Below are positions 44,344 through 55,820 of a stretch of DNA of 64,000 nt, in pieces (the stretch's first letter is position 1; every line of letters starts with the position of its first letter). Under the pieces are notes generated by a model that was not told the DNA's origin, did no database searches, and saw only the letters and a program-made list of their open reading frames with translations. Both the position numbers and the translations under genes were made by a program. Source of the DNA: Tipula vernalis (taxonomy: Eukaryota > Arthropoda > Insecta > Diptera > Tipulidae); NCBI GenBank assembly GCA_958295665.1, contig OY282560.1, positions 94,030,311 through 94,094,310 on the forward strand, read 5' to 3'.

Positions 44344-44848
44344 GATCAGTTGATTTTTCGGCATTTTTTATAGACAAATATATTAATTGTTCATGGCAAT
44401 CCCAAAATTTTCGATTTGGTAAATCAGAAAAATACAAAGGCCAATCGCTCATAACATATCTACTGAAAAAAAGTAGAAATATCTTCCGCCCCTCCCCGTA
44501 ATTTTGGCTGAAGGTCCAAAGAGTTATACTGTGTTAAAAATGAGAACTCTCCAAGAGTTCTTTATGTTGGTAGTTTGGTTTCGTACTCAAAAGTTGGTCT
44601 ACTCATCAGGTAGCTACGACCAAACTACAAAAAATTCCACTCTAGCCACTTACATTAAGTATCTGGCCAGAACGTACTGACATAGCGAATTATTATTCTC
44701 TACACCAAATATCAAAAACCCATGGAAAATTGTATGTCAGATTGGCCTCTGTATTTTTATGATTTACCAAATCGGGATTGTCATGAACAATTAATATATT
44801 TGTCAACTGATTACAGACAGGCAAATTAAATTCTTAACAACATTTTGA
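44344..44848. mobile_element. Palindromic MITE copy 2, interrupted
   Basis: Same family as 20036-20463: ATCAGTTGATTTTTCGGCAT, CATGGCAATCCC, CCAATCGCTCAT, CCCGTAATTTTGGCTGAAGG at left; GATTGGCCTCTGTATTTTTA, CATGAACAATTAATATATTT G, CAACTGATTACAGACAGGC at right. About 200 bp (44535-44735) of unrelated sequence lies in the middle, and the outermost left end is missing. Confidence 0.88.
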
Positions 44849-45039
44849 GTAAAAACTTTGTCGTTCCTTCTATAAGATTTCCCTACTCTTTTGTATTAAA
44901 TATTTGTACTTTTATATTTGATTTGGATATCACTCTGGGAAAAACAACACATAGTTATCCATGAGAGAAACTGATTGTGATAAATACAGTCCAACTTTGC
45001 CCAGGGTTTGCCCTTGAGATTTATTTATAGTCACATCAA

Positions 45040-46690
45040 AGGCCACTCACATTGAAAACTGTCGCCTTCGCAATGTAAAAGGAAAATTGTTGTCAGAAGG
45101 AGCTAATCCAATTCTTCGAATTGCAATTTCATCTCTTTTTAATCTTTCTGTCAAAACCTTAGCAAATATAACATTTGCTTTCATTTGAGTTATGAGTCGT
45201 ATTCCATTACAAATATTTCTAAGCAATATTACTGTTATTCCAACTTTTAGCTTTAAAGCATGTACAGGTATCATGCCTGATCGAGTTATGGTATTTAAAA
45301 TCCCCGATGGTGTTATTGTATTTAAAACGTTTTTGCAAAAATTTCATCTATCAATGAACCTTTTCAAATAAACTCTTCGGGTATTTCAAAAATATCTTCT
45401 TCAAGATCATGTGAGTTGGTTAATTTACCATGACCCAACTCAGTTAACCAATTGGCAAATTCTTTGTCTTCGCCTGTTCTCATATTTGTAGCCAACTTCA
45501 CTGTGGTAATTGTTGGCCAGAGAGAACACCTTTTTATGGTTTCTCCCATTACGGTAACTCGGTTACCAAGTGGAACAACTAGCAGTTAAAAACTAGCCTA
45601 AAATCTCCAAAACAGAGGATTATCATATTCCCAAACGTTTCTTCATTACTGGAAACCTCATTAAGAAGCCTATTGACTACCTCAAGTGCGATTCCGGGTG
45701 TCATTCCTGCCTCATCCCAAACAATGAGTTTGGCAGCTCTTATCATATCTGCCTCTGTAGATTTCATTCGAATACTTGATGAGCTTGTATCCTTTAGGGG
45801 CACTGGTAATTTAAATTGAGTGATTTGTTGTTCCACCATCCAAAAGTGGTTCAGCAATTCCAGTGGAAGCTACCTGTTACCATTTTGTCCCTTTTCTCTT
45901 AAAACACTTAATACAGTGTTATATAAAAATGTTTTCCCAACCTCAACCTCCTAAAAAGATTAACCGGTTCGGCTCTGTCTTATCAACGATGGCTTTAATC
46001 ACCATGTCGTAGATATTTTCTTTTAGTAAAAATTGAGCTGAGATACAAATAGTTCTCCTTTTTCTCGTTCAAAGTTCAAATCGTATTGAGACAGGATATC
46101 ATTAATTAGTGTTGTTTGCGGCAATCCCAATTTATTACAGTCTCACTCATCATATGTACATCACTTTTCCTGTGATGATCAAAAAATCCTCAGTCATAGC
46201 TGATTTGTGTTTATTCCACAGAGTTAAAATGCGACTGCAAATCTGCAGCTTCTGTGAGGCCATTATCCCATTATCCCATCATCAGCAAGTAATTTTCTTG
46301 CTGTGCAAGCCTCTTTAAATGTGCCATATAGGACATCATCTACAGCTCGTAGACATTCAAAAGATTTTGCTCCTTTCACATGTAGCAAGAGTAATTTTAA
46401 ATAAAATCGTTCGGGTCATTCATCCGTACTGTATACTTTCTACTAATAACTTTTTCTCCTCGCTGCTGTTTGGAGATCCAATCCGCTTTTTTAAACACAT
46501 AGTGTTTGATATTTCTGTGTATAATAGGTTTTGTCGTTTAATACTGCAATGTTCATCACACTCTTCTACATCACTATTAACAACATCTTCGTTGTCGTTT
46601 TCATCTTCGTTAGGATTTTCTCTTACATGTTCGGGAAGTTCAATATTTTCGGTATTATCAACAGCCATTGTTAACACCTTTCTGATGATT
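45040..46690 (-). mobile_element. Helitron 2, helicase part
   Basis: From 46690 downward the minus strand reads an acidic stretch (ENPNEDENDNEDVV), FFLRILLLHVKGAKSF-like and SAMTEDFLII blocks across several shifts, then FRRLRLGKHFYIT (a damaged Walker A region), FKLPVPLKDTSSSSIRMKST then EADMIRAAKLIVWDEAGMT (Walker B DEAG), ETFGNMIILCFGDFRLV (motif III), GETIKRCSLWPTITTVKLAT NMRTGEDKEFANWL, DIFEIPEEFI, and HALKLKVGITVILLRNICNG IRL near 45200. This is the PIF1-type helicase half of a RepHel protein, in an order matching Helitron 1, but its sequence is from a different Helitron family. Numerous stops; the Walker A Lys context is degraded. Confidence 0.9.
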
Positions 46691-46703
46691 CTCTTGGCTT
46701 TCC

Positions 46704-49672
46704 AAAAGTTTAATAAAAGTTTAATAAAAGTTTAATAAAAATTTAACAAAAGTTTAATAAAAGTTTAATAAAGATTAATTAAAAGCTTCATAAAAGATTA
46801 AAAAAGGTTTAATAAAAGCTTAATAAAAGTTTAAAAAAAGTTTAATAAAAGCTTAGTAAAAGTTTTAAAAATATTAATAAAAGCTTACTGAAAGTTTAAT
46901 ACAAGTATAATAAATGTCTAACAAAAGTTTAATAAAAGTTTAATAAAATTTTAATAAAAGCTTAATGAAAGTTTAAAAAAAATTTAACAAAAGTTTAATA
47001 AAAGTTTAATAAAAATTTAATAAAAGTTTAATAAAAGTTAAAAAAAGTTTAATAAAAGCTTAGTAAAAGTTTTAAATATGTTAATAAAAGCTTACTGGAA
47101 GTTAAATAAAAGTATAATAAAAGTTTAATATTAATAAAAGTTTAATAAAAATTTAACAAAAGTTTAATAAAAGTTTAATAAAAAGTTTAATAAAAGCTTA
47201 CTGAAAGTTAAATAAAAGTTTAATAAAAGTTTAATTTTAATAAAAGTTTAATAAAAATTTAACAGAAGTTTCATAAAAGATTAATAAAAGCTTAATAAAA
47301 GTTTAAAAACGTTTAATAAAAGCTTAATAAAAGTTTATTAAAAGTTTAATTTTAATAAAAGTTTAATAAAAGCTTAATAAAAGTATAAAAAAGGTTTATT
47401 AAAACCTTAATAAAAGTTTAATAAGAGTTTAAAAAAAGTTTAATAAAAATTTAACAAAAGTTTAATAAAGGTTTAATAAAAGTTTAAAAAGTTTAATAAA
47501 AGTTTAAATAAAGCTTAGTAAAAGTTGAATAAAAGTTTAATAAAATTTTAATTTTAATAAAAGTTTAATAAAAATTGATTAAAAATTTAACAAAAATTTA
47601 ATAAAAAACTAATAAAAGTTTAATAAAAGCTTAATAAAAGTTTAATAAAAGTTTAATTTTAATAAAAGTTTAATAGAAGTTTAATGACAATTTAATAAAA
47701 GTTTAATAAAGGTGAAATAAAAGTTTAATAAGCTTAATAAAAGTTTAAAAAAGGTTTATTAAAAGTTTAATAAAAGTTTAATTTTAATAAAAGTTTAATA
47801 AAAATTTAACAAAAATTTAATAAAAGTTTAATAAAAGCTTAATAAAAGTTTAAAAAAGTTTAATAAAAGCTTAATAAGAGTTTAATAAAAGTTTAATTTT
47901 AATGAAAGTTTAATAAAAGTTTAATAAAAATTTAACAAAAGTTTAATAAAAGTTTAATAAAAGTTTAATAAAAGCTTAATAAAAGTTTAAAAAGTTTTAA
48001 AAAAGCTTAATAAAAGTTTAAAAAGGTTAATAAAAGTTTAATAATAGTTTAAATTTAATAAAAGTTTAATAAAAATTTAATAAAAGTAAAATAAAAGTTT
48101 AATAAAAGCTTAATAAAAGTATAAAAAAGGTTTAATAAAACCTTAATAAAAGTTTAATAAAAGTTTAACAAAAGTTTAATAAAGGTTTAATACAAGTTTA
48201 AAAAAGTTTAATAAAAGTTTAATTAAAGCTTAGTAAAAGTTGAATAAAAGTTTAATAAAATTTTAATTTAAATAAAAGTTTAATAAAAACTGATTAAAAA
48301 TTTAACAAAAATTTAATAAAAAACTTACAAAAGTTTAATAAAAGCTTAATAAAAGTTTAATTTTAATAAAAGTTTAATAGAAGTTTAATAACAATTTAAT
48401 AAATGTTTAATAAAGGTGAAATAAAAGTTTAATAAGCTTAATAAAAGTTTAAAAAAGGTTTATTAAAAGTTTAATAAAAGTTTAATTTTAATAAAAGTTT
48501 AATAAAAATTTAACAAAAATTTAATAAAAGTTTAATAAAAGTTTAATTTTAATGAAAGTTTAATAAAAGTTTAATAAAAATTTAACAAAAGTTTAATAAA
48601 AGTTTAATAAAAGTCTAATAAAAGCTTAATAAAAGTTTAAAAAGTTTAATAAAAGCTTAATAAAAGTTTAAAAAGGTTAACAAAAGCTTAATAATAGTTT
48701 AAATTTAATAACAATTTAATAAAAGTTTAATAAAAGTTTAATAAAAGTTTAATAAAAGTTTAATAAAAGTTTAATAAAAGTTTAATAAAAGTTTAATAAA
48801 AATTTAACAAAAGTTTAACAAAAGTTTAATAAAAGCCTAATAAAAGTTAAAAAAAGGTTTAATAAAAGCTTAATAAAAGTTTCATAAAAGTTTAATTTTA
48901 ATAAAAGTTAAATGAAAATTTAACAAAAATTTAATAAAGGTTAAATAAAAGCTTAATAAACGTTTTAAAAAGGTTTAATAAAAGCTTAATAAAAGTTTAA
49001 TAAAAGTTCAATAAACGTTTAATAAAAGTTTAATAAAAATTTAACAAAAGTTTAGGCTAGCATTGGTTTTAGCTGTCTCAGTCAAAGTGGCGCCATTTAT
49101 TTCTTGGTGTGGAAATATTAATAACTAAAAATAGCTGTTTATTTAATTAAAAAAAATGGAATCTTCCTTTTCCAAAATTTGCAAACATAATACACAATTG
49201 AATAAACATTAGTAAATTTTATTTCATTTCTATTTTAATTTAAAAACAAAATTAAATCTTCCTTTTCCAAAATTTGCTACCGTCGCCTGTCAAGTTAGAC
49301 AGCTAAAACCAATCCGTGCCAAAGTCTAATAAAAGTTTAATTTTAATAAAAGTTTAATAAAAGCTTAATAAAAGTTTAAGAAAGGTTTAATAAAAGTTTA
49401 ATAAAAGTTTAATAAAAGTTTAATAAAAGCTTAATAAAAGTTTAATAAAAGTTTAATAAAAATTTAACAAAAGTTTAATAAAAGTTTGATAAAACTTAAA
49501 TAAAAGTTTAATAAAAGCTTAATAAAAGTTTAAAAAAGTTAAATAAAAGCTTAATATAAGTTTATTAAAAGGTTAATAAAAGTTTAAATTTAATAAAAGT
49601 TTAATTTTAATAAAAGTTTAATAAAAGTTTAATAAAAATTAAATAAAAGTTTAATAAAAGTATAAAAAAGTT
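46704..49672. repeat. ~3-kb period-11 array (AGTTTAATAAA)n
   Basis: Unit AGTTTAATAAA with frequent variants (AGCTTAATAAA, ATTTAACAAA, AGTTTAAAAAA, AGTTTAATTTTAATAAA). Larger structure is present: about 110 bp beginning GGTGAAATAAAAGTTTAATA at 47711 recurs at 48415, 704 bp or 64 units later. It is interrupted by a MITE at 49055-49320. It sits exactly between two halves of the Helitron 2 gene. Confidence 0.95.
49055..49320. mobile_element. 266-bp MITE inside the period-11 array
   Basis: ATTGGTTTTAGCTGTCT at 49062-49078 is matched perfectly in reverse at 49297-49313. The outer 7 bases match partly (GGCTAGC against GGCACGG). The interior has two direct copies of CTTCCTTTTCCAAAATTTG. The flanks are clean array sequence, showing insertion after the array formed. 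No coding capacity, and no clear target duplication. Confidence 0.88.
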
Positions 49673-49692
49673 TTACCGTTTTTTGATTTAAT

Positions 49693-50430
49693 TTAAACCA
49701 AGCTAAAAGCTTCAGGGGGGCTTATGTATCGTGAATCAAGGAAATTCTGAACTTCGTCCTGTGTTATCTCTACATTCATACAATCACATCCTTTGTTCCC
49801 ATATTTGACGCTTCTTACAAATGCGCAAAACTCCACATTAATGTGGCAATTGTATTTTTGTGACAGATATGAGTTATAGGGAACAACCCAAGAATTATTA
49901 ATCCCTTTTAAATCAGTATCTTTATCAGGAAACAGCTTTTTACGGCTTTTTTTAAAGGAGAATTTTGATTTCTCACTCAACATGAACCGTGAGTCATATG
50001 CTTCGCAACAACTTCGTAAAAGTCAATGTATTTTTCCTTGTCTGGCATCTCTGCCCAAATAATTTTATTTAATCTCTTCCGTTGTTCGAGGCGAACTAAC
50101 AGATGCATATGCCTAAGATGACTAGCATATGCATATGAGGTAAACCTCGCTTCTGAAATTCAATTACGTTCACTGTTGCACGTACTTTTCCAAAAACTTG
50201 TCCTTGTCTGGTATTTACTAAAAATGCTTCCAATTTTAAATTGAAAACTTTAGCAATACGATCTGATGAGATTGCAGGTCCATTTAATAAAAATATCTGG
50301 TTTTCCAAATTTTCTAACTACTGACTTGCAGCATCTTGTATGATTTTGCAACCTCATTATTTACTGACGTAAAGTCAGACAACCTCTCCCTTGTTGGTTT
50401 GTCGCTATTTTTGTTACGCTTGTCTCCTAT
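49693..50430 (-). mobile_element. Helitron 2, Rep nuclease part
   Basis: From about 50340 downward the minus strand reads VRKFGKPDIFIKWTCNL, then (shifted) SSDRIAKVFNLKLEAFLV, GQVFGKVRATVNVIEFQKRG LPHMHMLVIL (HUH metal site as HMH), LNKIIWAEMPDKEKYIDFYE VVAKHMTHGSC, NNSWVVPYNSYLSQKYNCHI NVEFCAFVRSVKYG, and DEVQNFLDSRYISPPEAFSL. The Tyr of the second motif (RYIS) is present. The reading then runs into the period-11 array and resumes with the helicase part at 46690. The N-terminal region upstream is missing or unreadable. Confidence 0.9.
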
Positions 50431-51640
50431 TCTTTCATTGTACGCGTCTACGCAGAACCAAGCTTATAGTTGTGCGTATTTCGACTCTTCTCCTTCTATT
50501 GGTTGTACACTTTTAAAGGTCGCTTGAAGGGTAATATAGACATGTTTGTTTTTTAAAACAATGTGGAAGAATTAGGATTTTTGTATAATAGTGCTACTAC
50601 GTTAGCGCGTATAGAACGAAGCGCAAAATTTTGAAAAATAGACTTCAGAAATCACATTCTGTTTGTGTTGCAGTCTTCAATTACAATAAATTAACATTCG
50701 AATAAAACTAAATCGTGGTATGGGTTTTGTGTCTATGCCGGTCCAAGTCGACCGCCGCCTTAACCTAGCCTAACCTATGGTATATTTCAAAACGGAATTT
50801 TTCAAAATGGAAAATGGTACACTCTGGCATATTTCAAAATGGCATATTTCAGTACGCATATGGTACACTATGGCATAAGGTACAAGAGCGCATATTTCAA
50901 TATGGCATATTGTACAATATCGGATATTATAAAACTTGGCTATTTTTTAACTGATTATGATGAAATTCGACACAGATGTACTTTGGAAATGGGATTCAAA
51001 AAAGGATTTTTGATGACATTCTGGAATATCACAGAATTAGAATTGAGACCATCACCAAAATAGAATTGAGTTAGTACAAAAATCTTTTCTCATTTTTTTA
51101 CAAGGAAAACAGATGTGTTTGACAACCGATTACCATGGTGGGAAAATATTAGGAATCTACCTGCATATGTTGAAAGATTTAAATCCTTGAACATTATGCC
51201 TCTTGAAATTGGTTGTCGCAGCACGTTGGAGCTATTTTGATGCTATTTTGAGAGTTTGATTTTTTTACTTTCATTTTTTAACCAAACCAAATTTCCAACT
51301 TGAAAGAGGTGTTACTTGATTCAAGATCATATTAAGTTTTGGAATTCAATTTTGATTTGAGCGCATTTTGTCGAATTATTGCATATGGACTCTGTAATTT
51401 ATGTTTAAAATCTAGAAGATAATCGTCGTAATTGTAATGAAACCGGTGAATTTCAAAGCATACCAAACACTAACTCAAACGGCATATATTATGTGGATGA
51501 GTGAGGTGTTGAATTATAAATAAACATAGAATATCGAATCCAATATTCCCAGTCCATACAAGGGCACTTCGCACGGGATTCGCTTTATGTTTCTCAAAAG
51601 ATTCGCCCTAAAATAGTAGTACTTTCTAGGGCGCTTATAT
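50431..51640. other. Spacer with TGGCATATTTCAAAA-like repeats
   Basis: 50770-50920 holds about six loose repeats of ATGGCATATTTCAAAATGG and TGGTACACT(A/C)TGGCATA. CCTTAACCTAGCCTAACCTA lies at 50758-50777. 51106-51240 keeps a plus-strand frame FDNRLPWWENIRNLPAYVER FKSLNIMPLEIG that looks protein-like but which I do not recognise. Confidence 0.5.
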
Positions 51641-52310
51641 AGATGTGCCATGAAATTCTCTTAAAAGTTTGATTAGATTTTCTTTGGTTTGGCATCTTCA
51701 TCAAGTAGAACTTGTGGTATCCATTGATCATATCCAATGTCTTGAAGTACGATACTTTACCCAGCTGATCCAAAATTTCAACACATCTGAAATCAACGAC
51801 AACGCGTCGTTTACGTTAATCATCAGTAGATTTCTTCGGAACAGTTAAAAAACGAAACTTCCATGGGCTAGTACTTGGTTCAATTATGTTTTGTTTTAGC
51901 ATATCATTTACTTGATTTCAGTATTAATTGCAGCAGATATACGATATGATATTTGATAAATTATAACACAGTAGTATATTGTCGGAATACTAAGTTTAAT
52001 CTTATGAGAAGCAGTCAATTCATCACCATCCAAATGGAAGACGTTGTCCTTAAAGAGTATCATAGGTCGTTACAAGAAATTTCAACAGATTGCTCGTTGG
52101 TATTTATCAAGTTAAGTGTAATTGCTTGGTTATGAGATTCAACAATGGTATTTCCACAAGCACGCCTGTTTTTAATATTGCTGCAATATTACCAAGAATT
52201 CCATTGGAAGGAACTGGAAAATCGTCGGTTAAGATTTTAAATTTATGCGGAATGCTGAATGTAGTCGTGTTTTCCATGAGAACTGCACTAGAACTCGATA
52301 AATTTTAAAT
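51640..52310 (-). mobile_element. Gypsy-type pol fragment (protease to RT)
   Basis: Reading down from 52310: FSIPHKFKILTDDFPVPSNG ILG resembles the protease end (DDFPIP.DGILG in 17.6/mdg-like elements). TNEQSVEISC and SHKIKLSIPTIYY follow, then EIKQMLKQNIIEPSTSPWKF (one stop inside) and FLTVPKKSTDD, RKRRVVVDFR, and EILDQLGKVSYFKTLDMING YHKF, RT blocks 1-3 with the first catalytic Asp in TLDM. It ends before YxDD. Unrelated in detail to the Gypsy remnant at 33.8 kb. Dead. Confidence 0.75.
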
Positions 52311-52674
52311 TCCTTTTATTCTATGTAGACACAGAAAAAAATTAAATTGATAAAGTGCTAATGTGAAGTGCATTTCACATAAATACACATTTTAAGTTGT
52401 TATAGCAATAAATAATTACAATTGTAAATTATTTTTTAGTTACACTTGATAAACCCATGAATTTATCGAGTGTAGTTGCGTGTAATGACGTCAGCAAGAA
52501 ATAAGAAAATATTGATGAAATAACTGATGGGGGAAATTTTTAAACTTAAAATATGTATTTATGTCAAATACATTAAACATTCGCGCTTTATGAATTTATT
52601 TTTATTCGGTTTACAAAGAATAAAAGGAATTTAAAGTTTATCGAGTTCTAGTGCAGTTCTCATGGAAAACACGG
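52264..52674. repeat. ~62-bp inverted repeat around a 290-bp loop
   Basis: CGTGTTTTCCATGAGAACTG then CACTAGAACTCGATAAA and TTTAAATTCCTTTTATTCT (52264-52325) is matched in reverse at about 52614-52674. The loop has its own hairpin ACACTTGATAAA/TTTATCGAGTGT at 52443-52474. The left arm overlaps the start of the Gypsy protease fragment. Confidence 0.85.
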
Positions 52675-54493
52675 CTTGTATCAGTGAAAATGATTTTCGA
52701 TGTTAATAATCCTAACGACTCATTAATTCCACTAGTAACTCCTTTTATCTGACAGTTCAGAGTTTGGATAATATATAGACGTCTATATATAACACACGAT
52801 TGTTTAATTATGCGTACATCGTCTCCAGTATTTGGATAAGTTTGGATTTTCCGAAAGGGAGAGGTATTCGAAAGGAAGTGCCCTTATGGCCCTCGAGACC
52901 CTCCAAGTCTATTTGGATTGCCTTGCAATATACATAATAAAAAATAATTTACAAAACACATAACATGGAAATGTCTTTGACATTTGCTTTAATATCACTA
53001 AAGTGATTTTCAGTTTATCTAAACCTCAGTGTGTCATAGCAACTGGATTAGTGGTAGATTACTTAAACGGGTTCAGCCAAGCACGTTTAGCTAAATCACG
53101 GTGTGTCAAGTGTAATGTTTTTCATATTCATCACATCAAATGCCAAAATGTTCACAATATCAATGTTGGCTAATTATTTACTCAGAAGCTATTGCTTTAT
53201 TATAAGTATTAACTGTCCTTCGGATAAAAAAAATCTTATTAAATTGATTATACTTGAAAAGAAAATAGCAGATAAACTACATTGTACATAATATAATCCA
53301 TTTAAATAAATCGATGAAAATCGTTCTTTTTCCAACAAAACAAACAAAACATTATACCATAATACGAAACTGTAATTACGGAACAGTAATTTAATATAAT
53401 ATCCATACAACAATGTTGGTTACCTAATTCGCAAACCCTAATTCGCAAACCAATCACATTATGCGCAATTAAATTGAAATTACACTATTAAACTTTAAAA
53501 CTAACCACGGCTAACATTCAGTTATATGTATGCCCCTCAATTTTAACTTCCACAAAAAAATCGTTTTCTACATACAAACCCATTCCAAAGAACAGCATAA
53601 CTAAAAAAGAAAAACATTCAGGAGACAATTTGACATAAATTCGCTGAAAACATGCCATACAAAAATTATAATTCGATGAAACCATAAAAAAACATTATCG
53701 AAAATTCATAATACACGTACTCGTATAAGCGCAACACCCATCGTAATTGTTTATAAACCACATCAGTCTTTTCATTTTTATTTAAATCATTTCCTCTCAG
53801 GATTCTGCAAAAATTTCCATCGTATTAAATTTTAAATTTATTTCGATTGAAACGTTATAATGAGAATTTGTAGAAAGAAGAATATGCGTTCCACAAATTA
53901 TCTGACAATCCATACCTAATTGCGTTTTCATTTTCTATACATAGCTCGAACGAGTGATAAAAAATGTAAATTAATGACTTTTCTATACAACACTTTTCTT
54001 GTACGAGTATAATTATTTATAGAGCGACGATGTTTGATTATCGGTGGGTTATGCGAATAGGATATAAAGATCATTATAAAATTTCATAAAATTGGGAAAA
54101 ACGGCGAATTCATAATTCACATCCGTTTTTCAAAACTCTTGTAAAATATTAAAAACGATTAGGGAATATGTGTATGTGTGTGTTTTGGGGATACATATTA
54201 AACGGTAGTAATTATTTTTTTATTTTATTTTGTCGTATTTCCACCATTTTTTCATCATTGTTTACTACTCCTTTGCAGATGTTGACTGTTCTTCGATAAT
54301 ACTTTCATTTTTCAAGATTTCGAATGTTGAGCCAACCGACGTTTGCTATTTGAACAGCGGAACCTGATGAGCAGCGCCCAGATGAGATGAGCTGAGATTT
54401 TCTCCTGCGCTATTTATTTTTCACATCTGGGCGAGCGATTGTTATATGTTTTTATAAGTCCGTATCTTTGTTAAGTTGTGCACAGTTTACGCT
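52675..54493. other. AT-rich intergenic region
   Basis: No gene supported. A small inverted pair CGCCCAGATG (54376) and CATCTGGGCG (54425) flanks a 40-bp loop near the right edge. Confidence 0.45.
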
Positions 54494-55776
54494 CATTTTA
54501 CATTTTACATTTTACATTTTACATTTTACATTTTACATTTTACATTTTACATTTTACATTTTACATTTTACATTTTACATTTTACATTTTACATTTTACA
54601 TTTTACATTTTACATTTTACATTTTACATTTTACATTTTACATTTTACATTTTACATTTTACATTTTACATTTTACATTTTACATTTTACATTTTACATT
54701 TTACATTTTACATTTTACATTTTACATTTTACATTTTACATTTTACATTTTACATTTTACATTTTACATTTTACATTTTACATTTTACATTTTACATTTT
54801 ACATTTTACATTTTACATTTTACATTTTACATTTTACATTTTACATTTTACATTTTACATTTTACATTTTACATTTTACATTTTACATTTTACATTTTAC
54901 ATTTTACATTTTACATTTTACATTTTACATTTTACATTTTACATTTTACATTTTACATTTTACATTTTACATTTTACATTTTACATTTTACATTTTACAT
55001 TTTACATTTTACATTTTACATTTTACATTTTACATTTTACATTTTACATTTTACATTTTACATTTTACATTTTACATTTTACATTTTACATTTTACATTT
55101 TACATTTTACATTTTACATTTTACATTTTACATTTTACATTTTACATTTTACATTTTACATTTTACATTTTACATTTTACATTTTACATTTTACATTTTA
55201 CATTTTACATTTTACATTTTACATTTTACATTTTACATTTTACATTTTACATTTTACATTTTACATTTTACATTTTACATTTTACATTTTACATTTTACA
55301 TTTTACATTTTACATTTTACATTTTACATTTTACATTTTACATTTTACATTTTACATTTTACATTTTACATTTTACATTTTACATTTTACATTTTACATT
55401 TTACATTTTACATTTTACATTTTACATTTTACATTTTACATTTTACATTTTACATTTTACATTTTACATTTTACATTTTACATTTTACATTTTACATTTT
55501 ACATTTTACATTTTACATTTTACATTTTACATTTTACATTTTACATTTTACATTTTACATTTTACATTTTACATTTTACATTTTACATTTTACATTTTAC
55601 ATTATTTTACATTTTACATTTTACATTATTTTACATTTTACATTTTACATTTTATATTTAACAGTTTTACATTTTTTACATTTTTTACATTTTTTACATT
55701 TTTTACATTTTGTACATTTTTGACATTTTTACATTTTTTATATTTTTTACATTTTTTACATTTTACATTTTGTAAA
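54494..55776. repeat. 7-bp tandem array (CATTTTA)n
   Basis: About 158 near-identical copies of CATTTTA run to about 55600. These are followed by longer variants (CATTATTTTA, CATTTTTTA) to 55776. Because the unit is not a multiple of three and carries no stop in any phase, all three plus frames stay open for 400 codons with the same seven-residue repeat. These are not genes. Confidence 0.97.
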
Positions 55777-55820
55777 ACTGATTACAGACAGACAAATTTA
55801 AATTCATAAAAATATTTTTT
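55777..55820 (-). mobile_element. MITE end, copy 3, fused to the 7-bp array
   Basis: ACTGATTACAGACAGACAAA then TTTAAATTCATAAAAATA and a T run matches the right terminus of the 428-bp MITE family (20412-20463). The array begins directly at its inner edge, so the array either replaced or grew out of the rest of the element. Confidence 0.85.

Noticed and set aside
46109..46735. Plus-strand frames of 69 and 138 residues
   Set aside because: Antisense to readable Helitron 2 protein on the minus strand.
46704..49672. A CRISPR array
   Set aside because: The unit is 11 bp without unique spacers, no cas genes, and the genome is animal.
50758..50777. Telomere-like CCTAA repeats
   Set aside because: Only a few imperfect CCTAA/CCTAG words; no array, and the TTAGG type is not expected in flies.
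54468..55809. Three overlapping ~400-residue open frames
   Set aside because: They are one stop-free 7-bp tandem array read in three phases, with no start context or domain.
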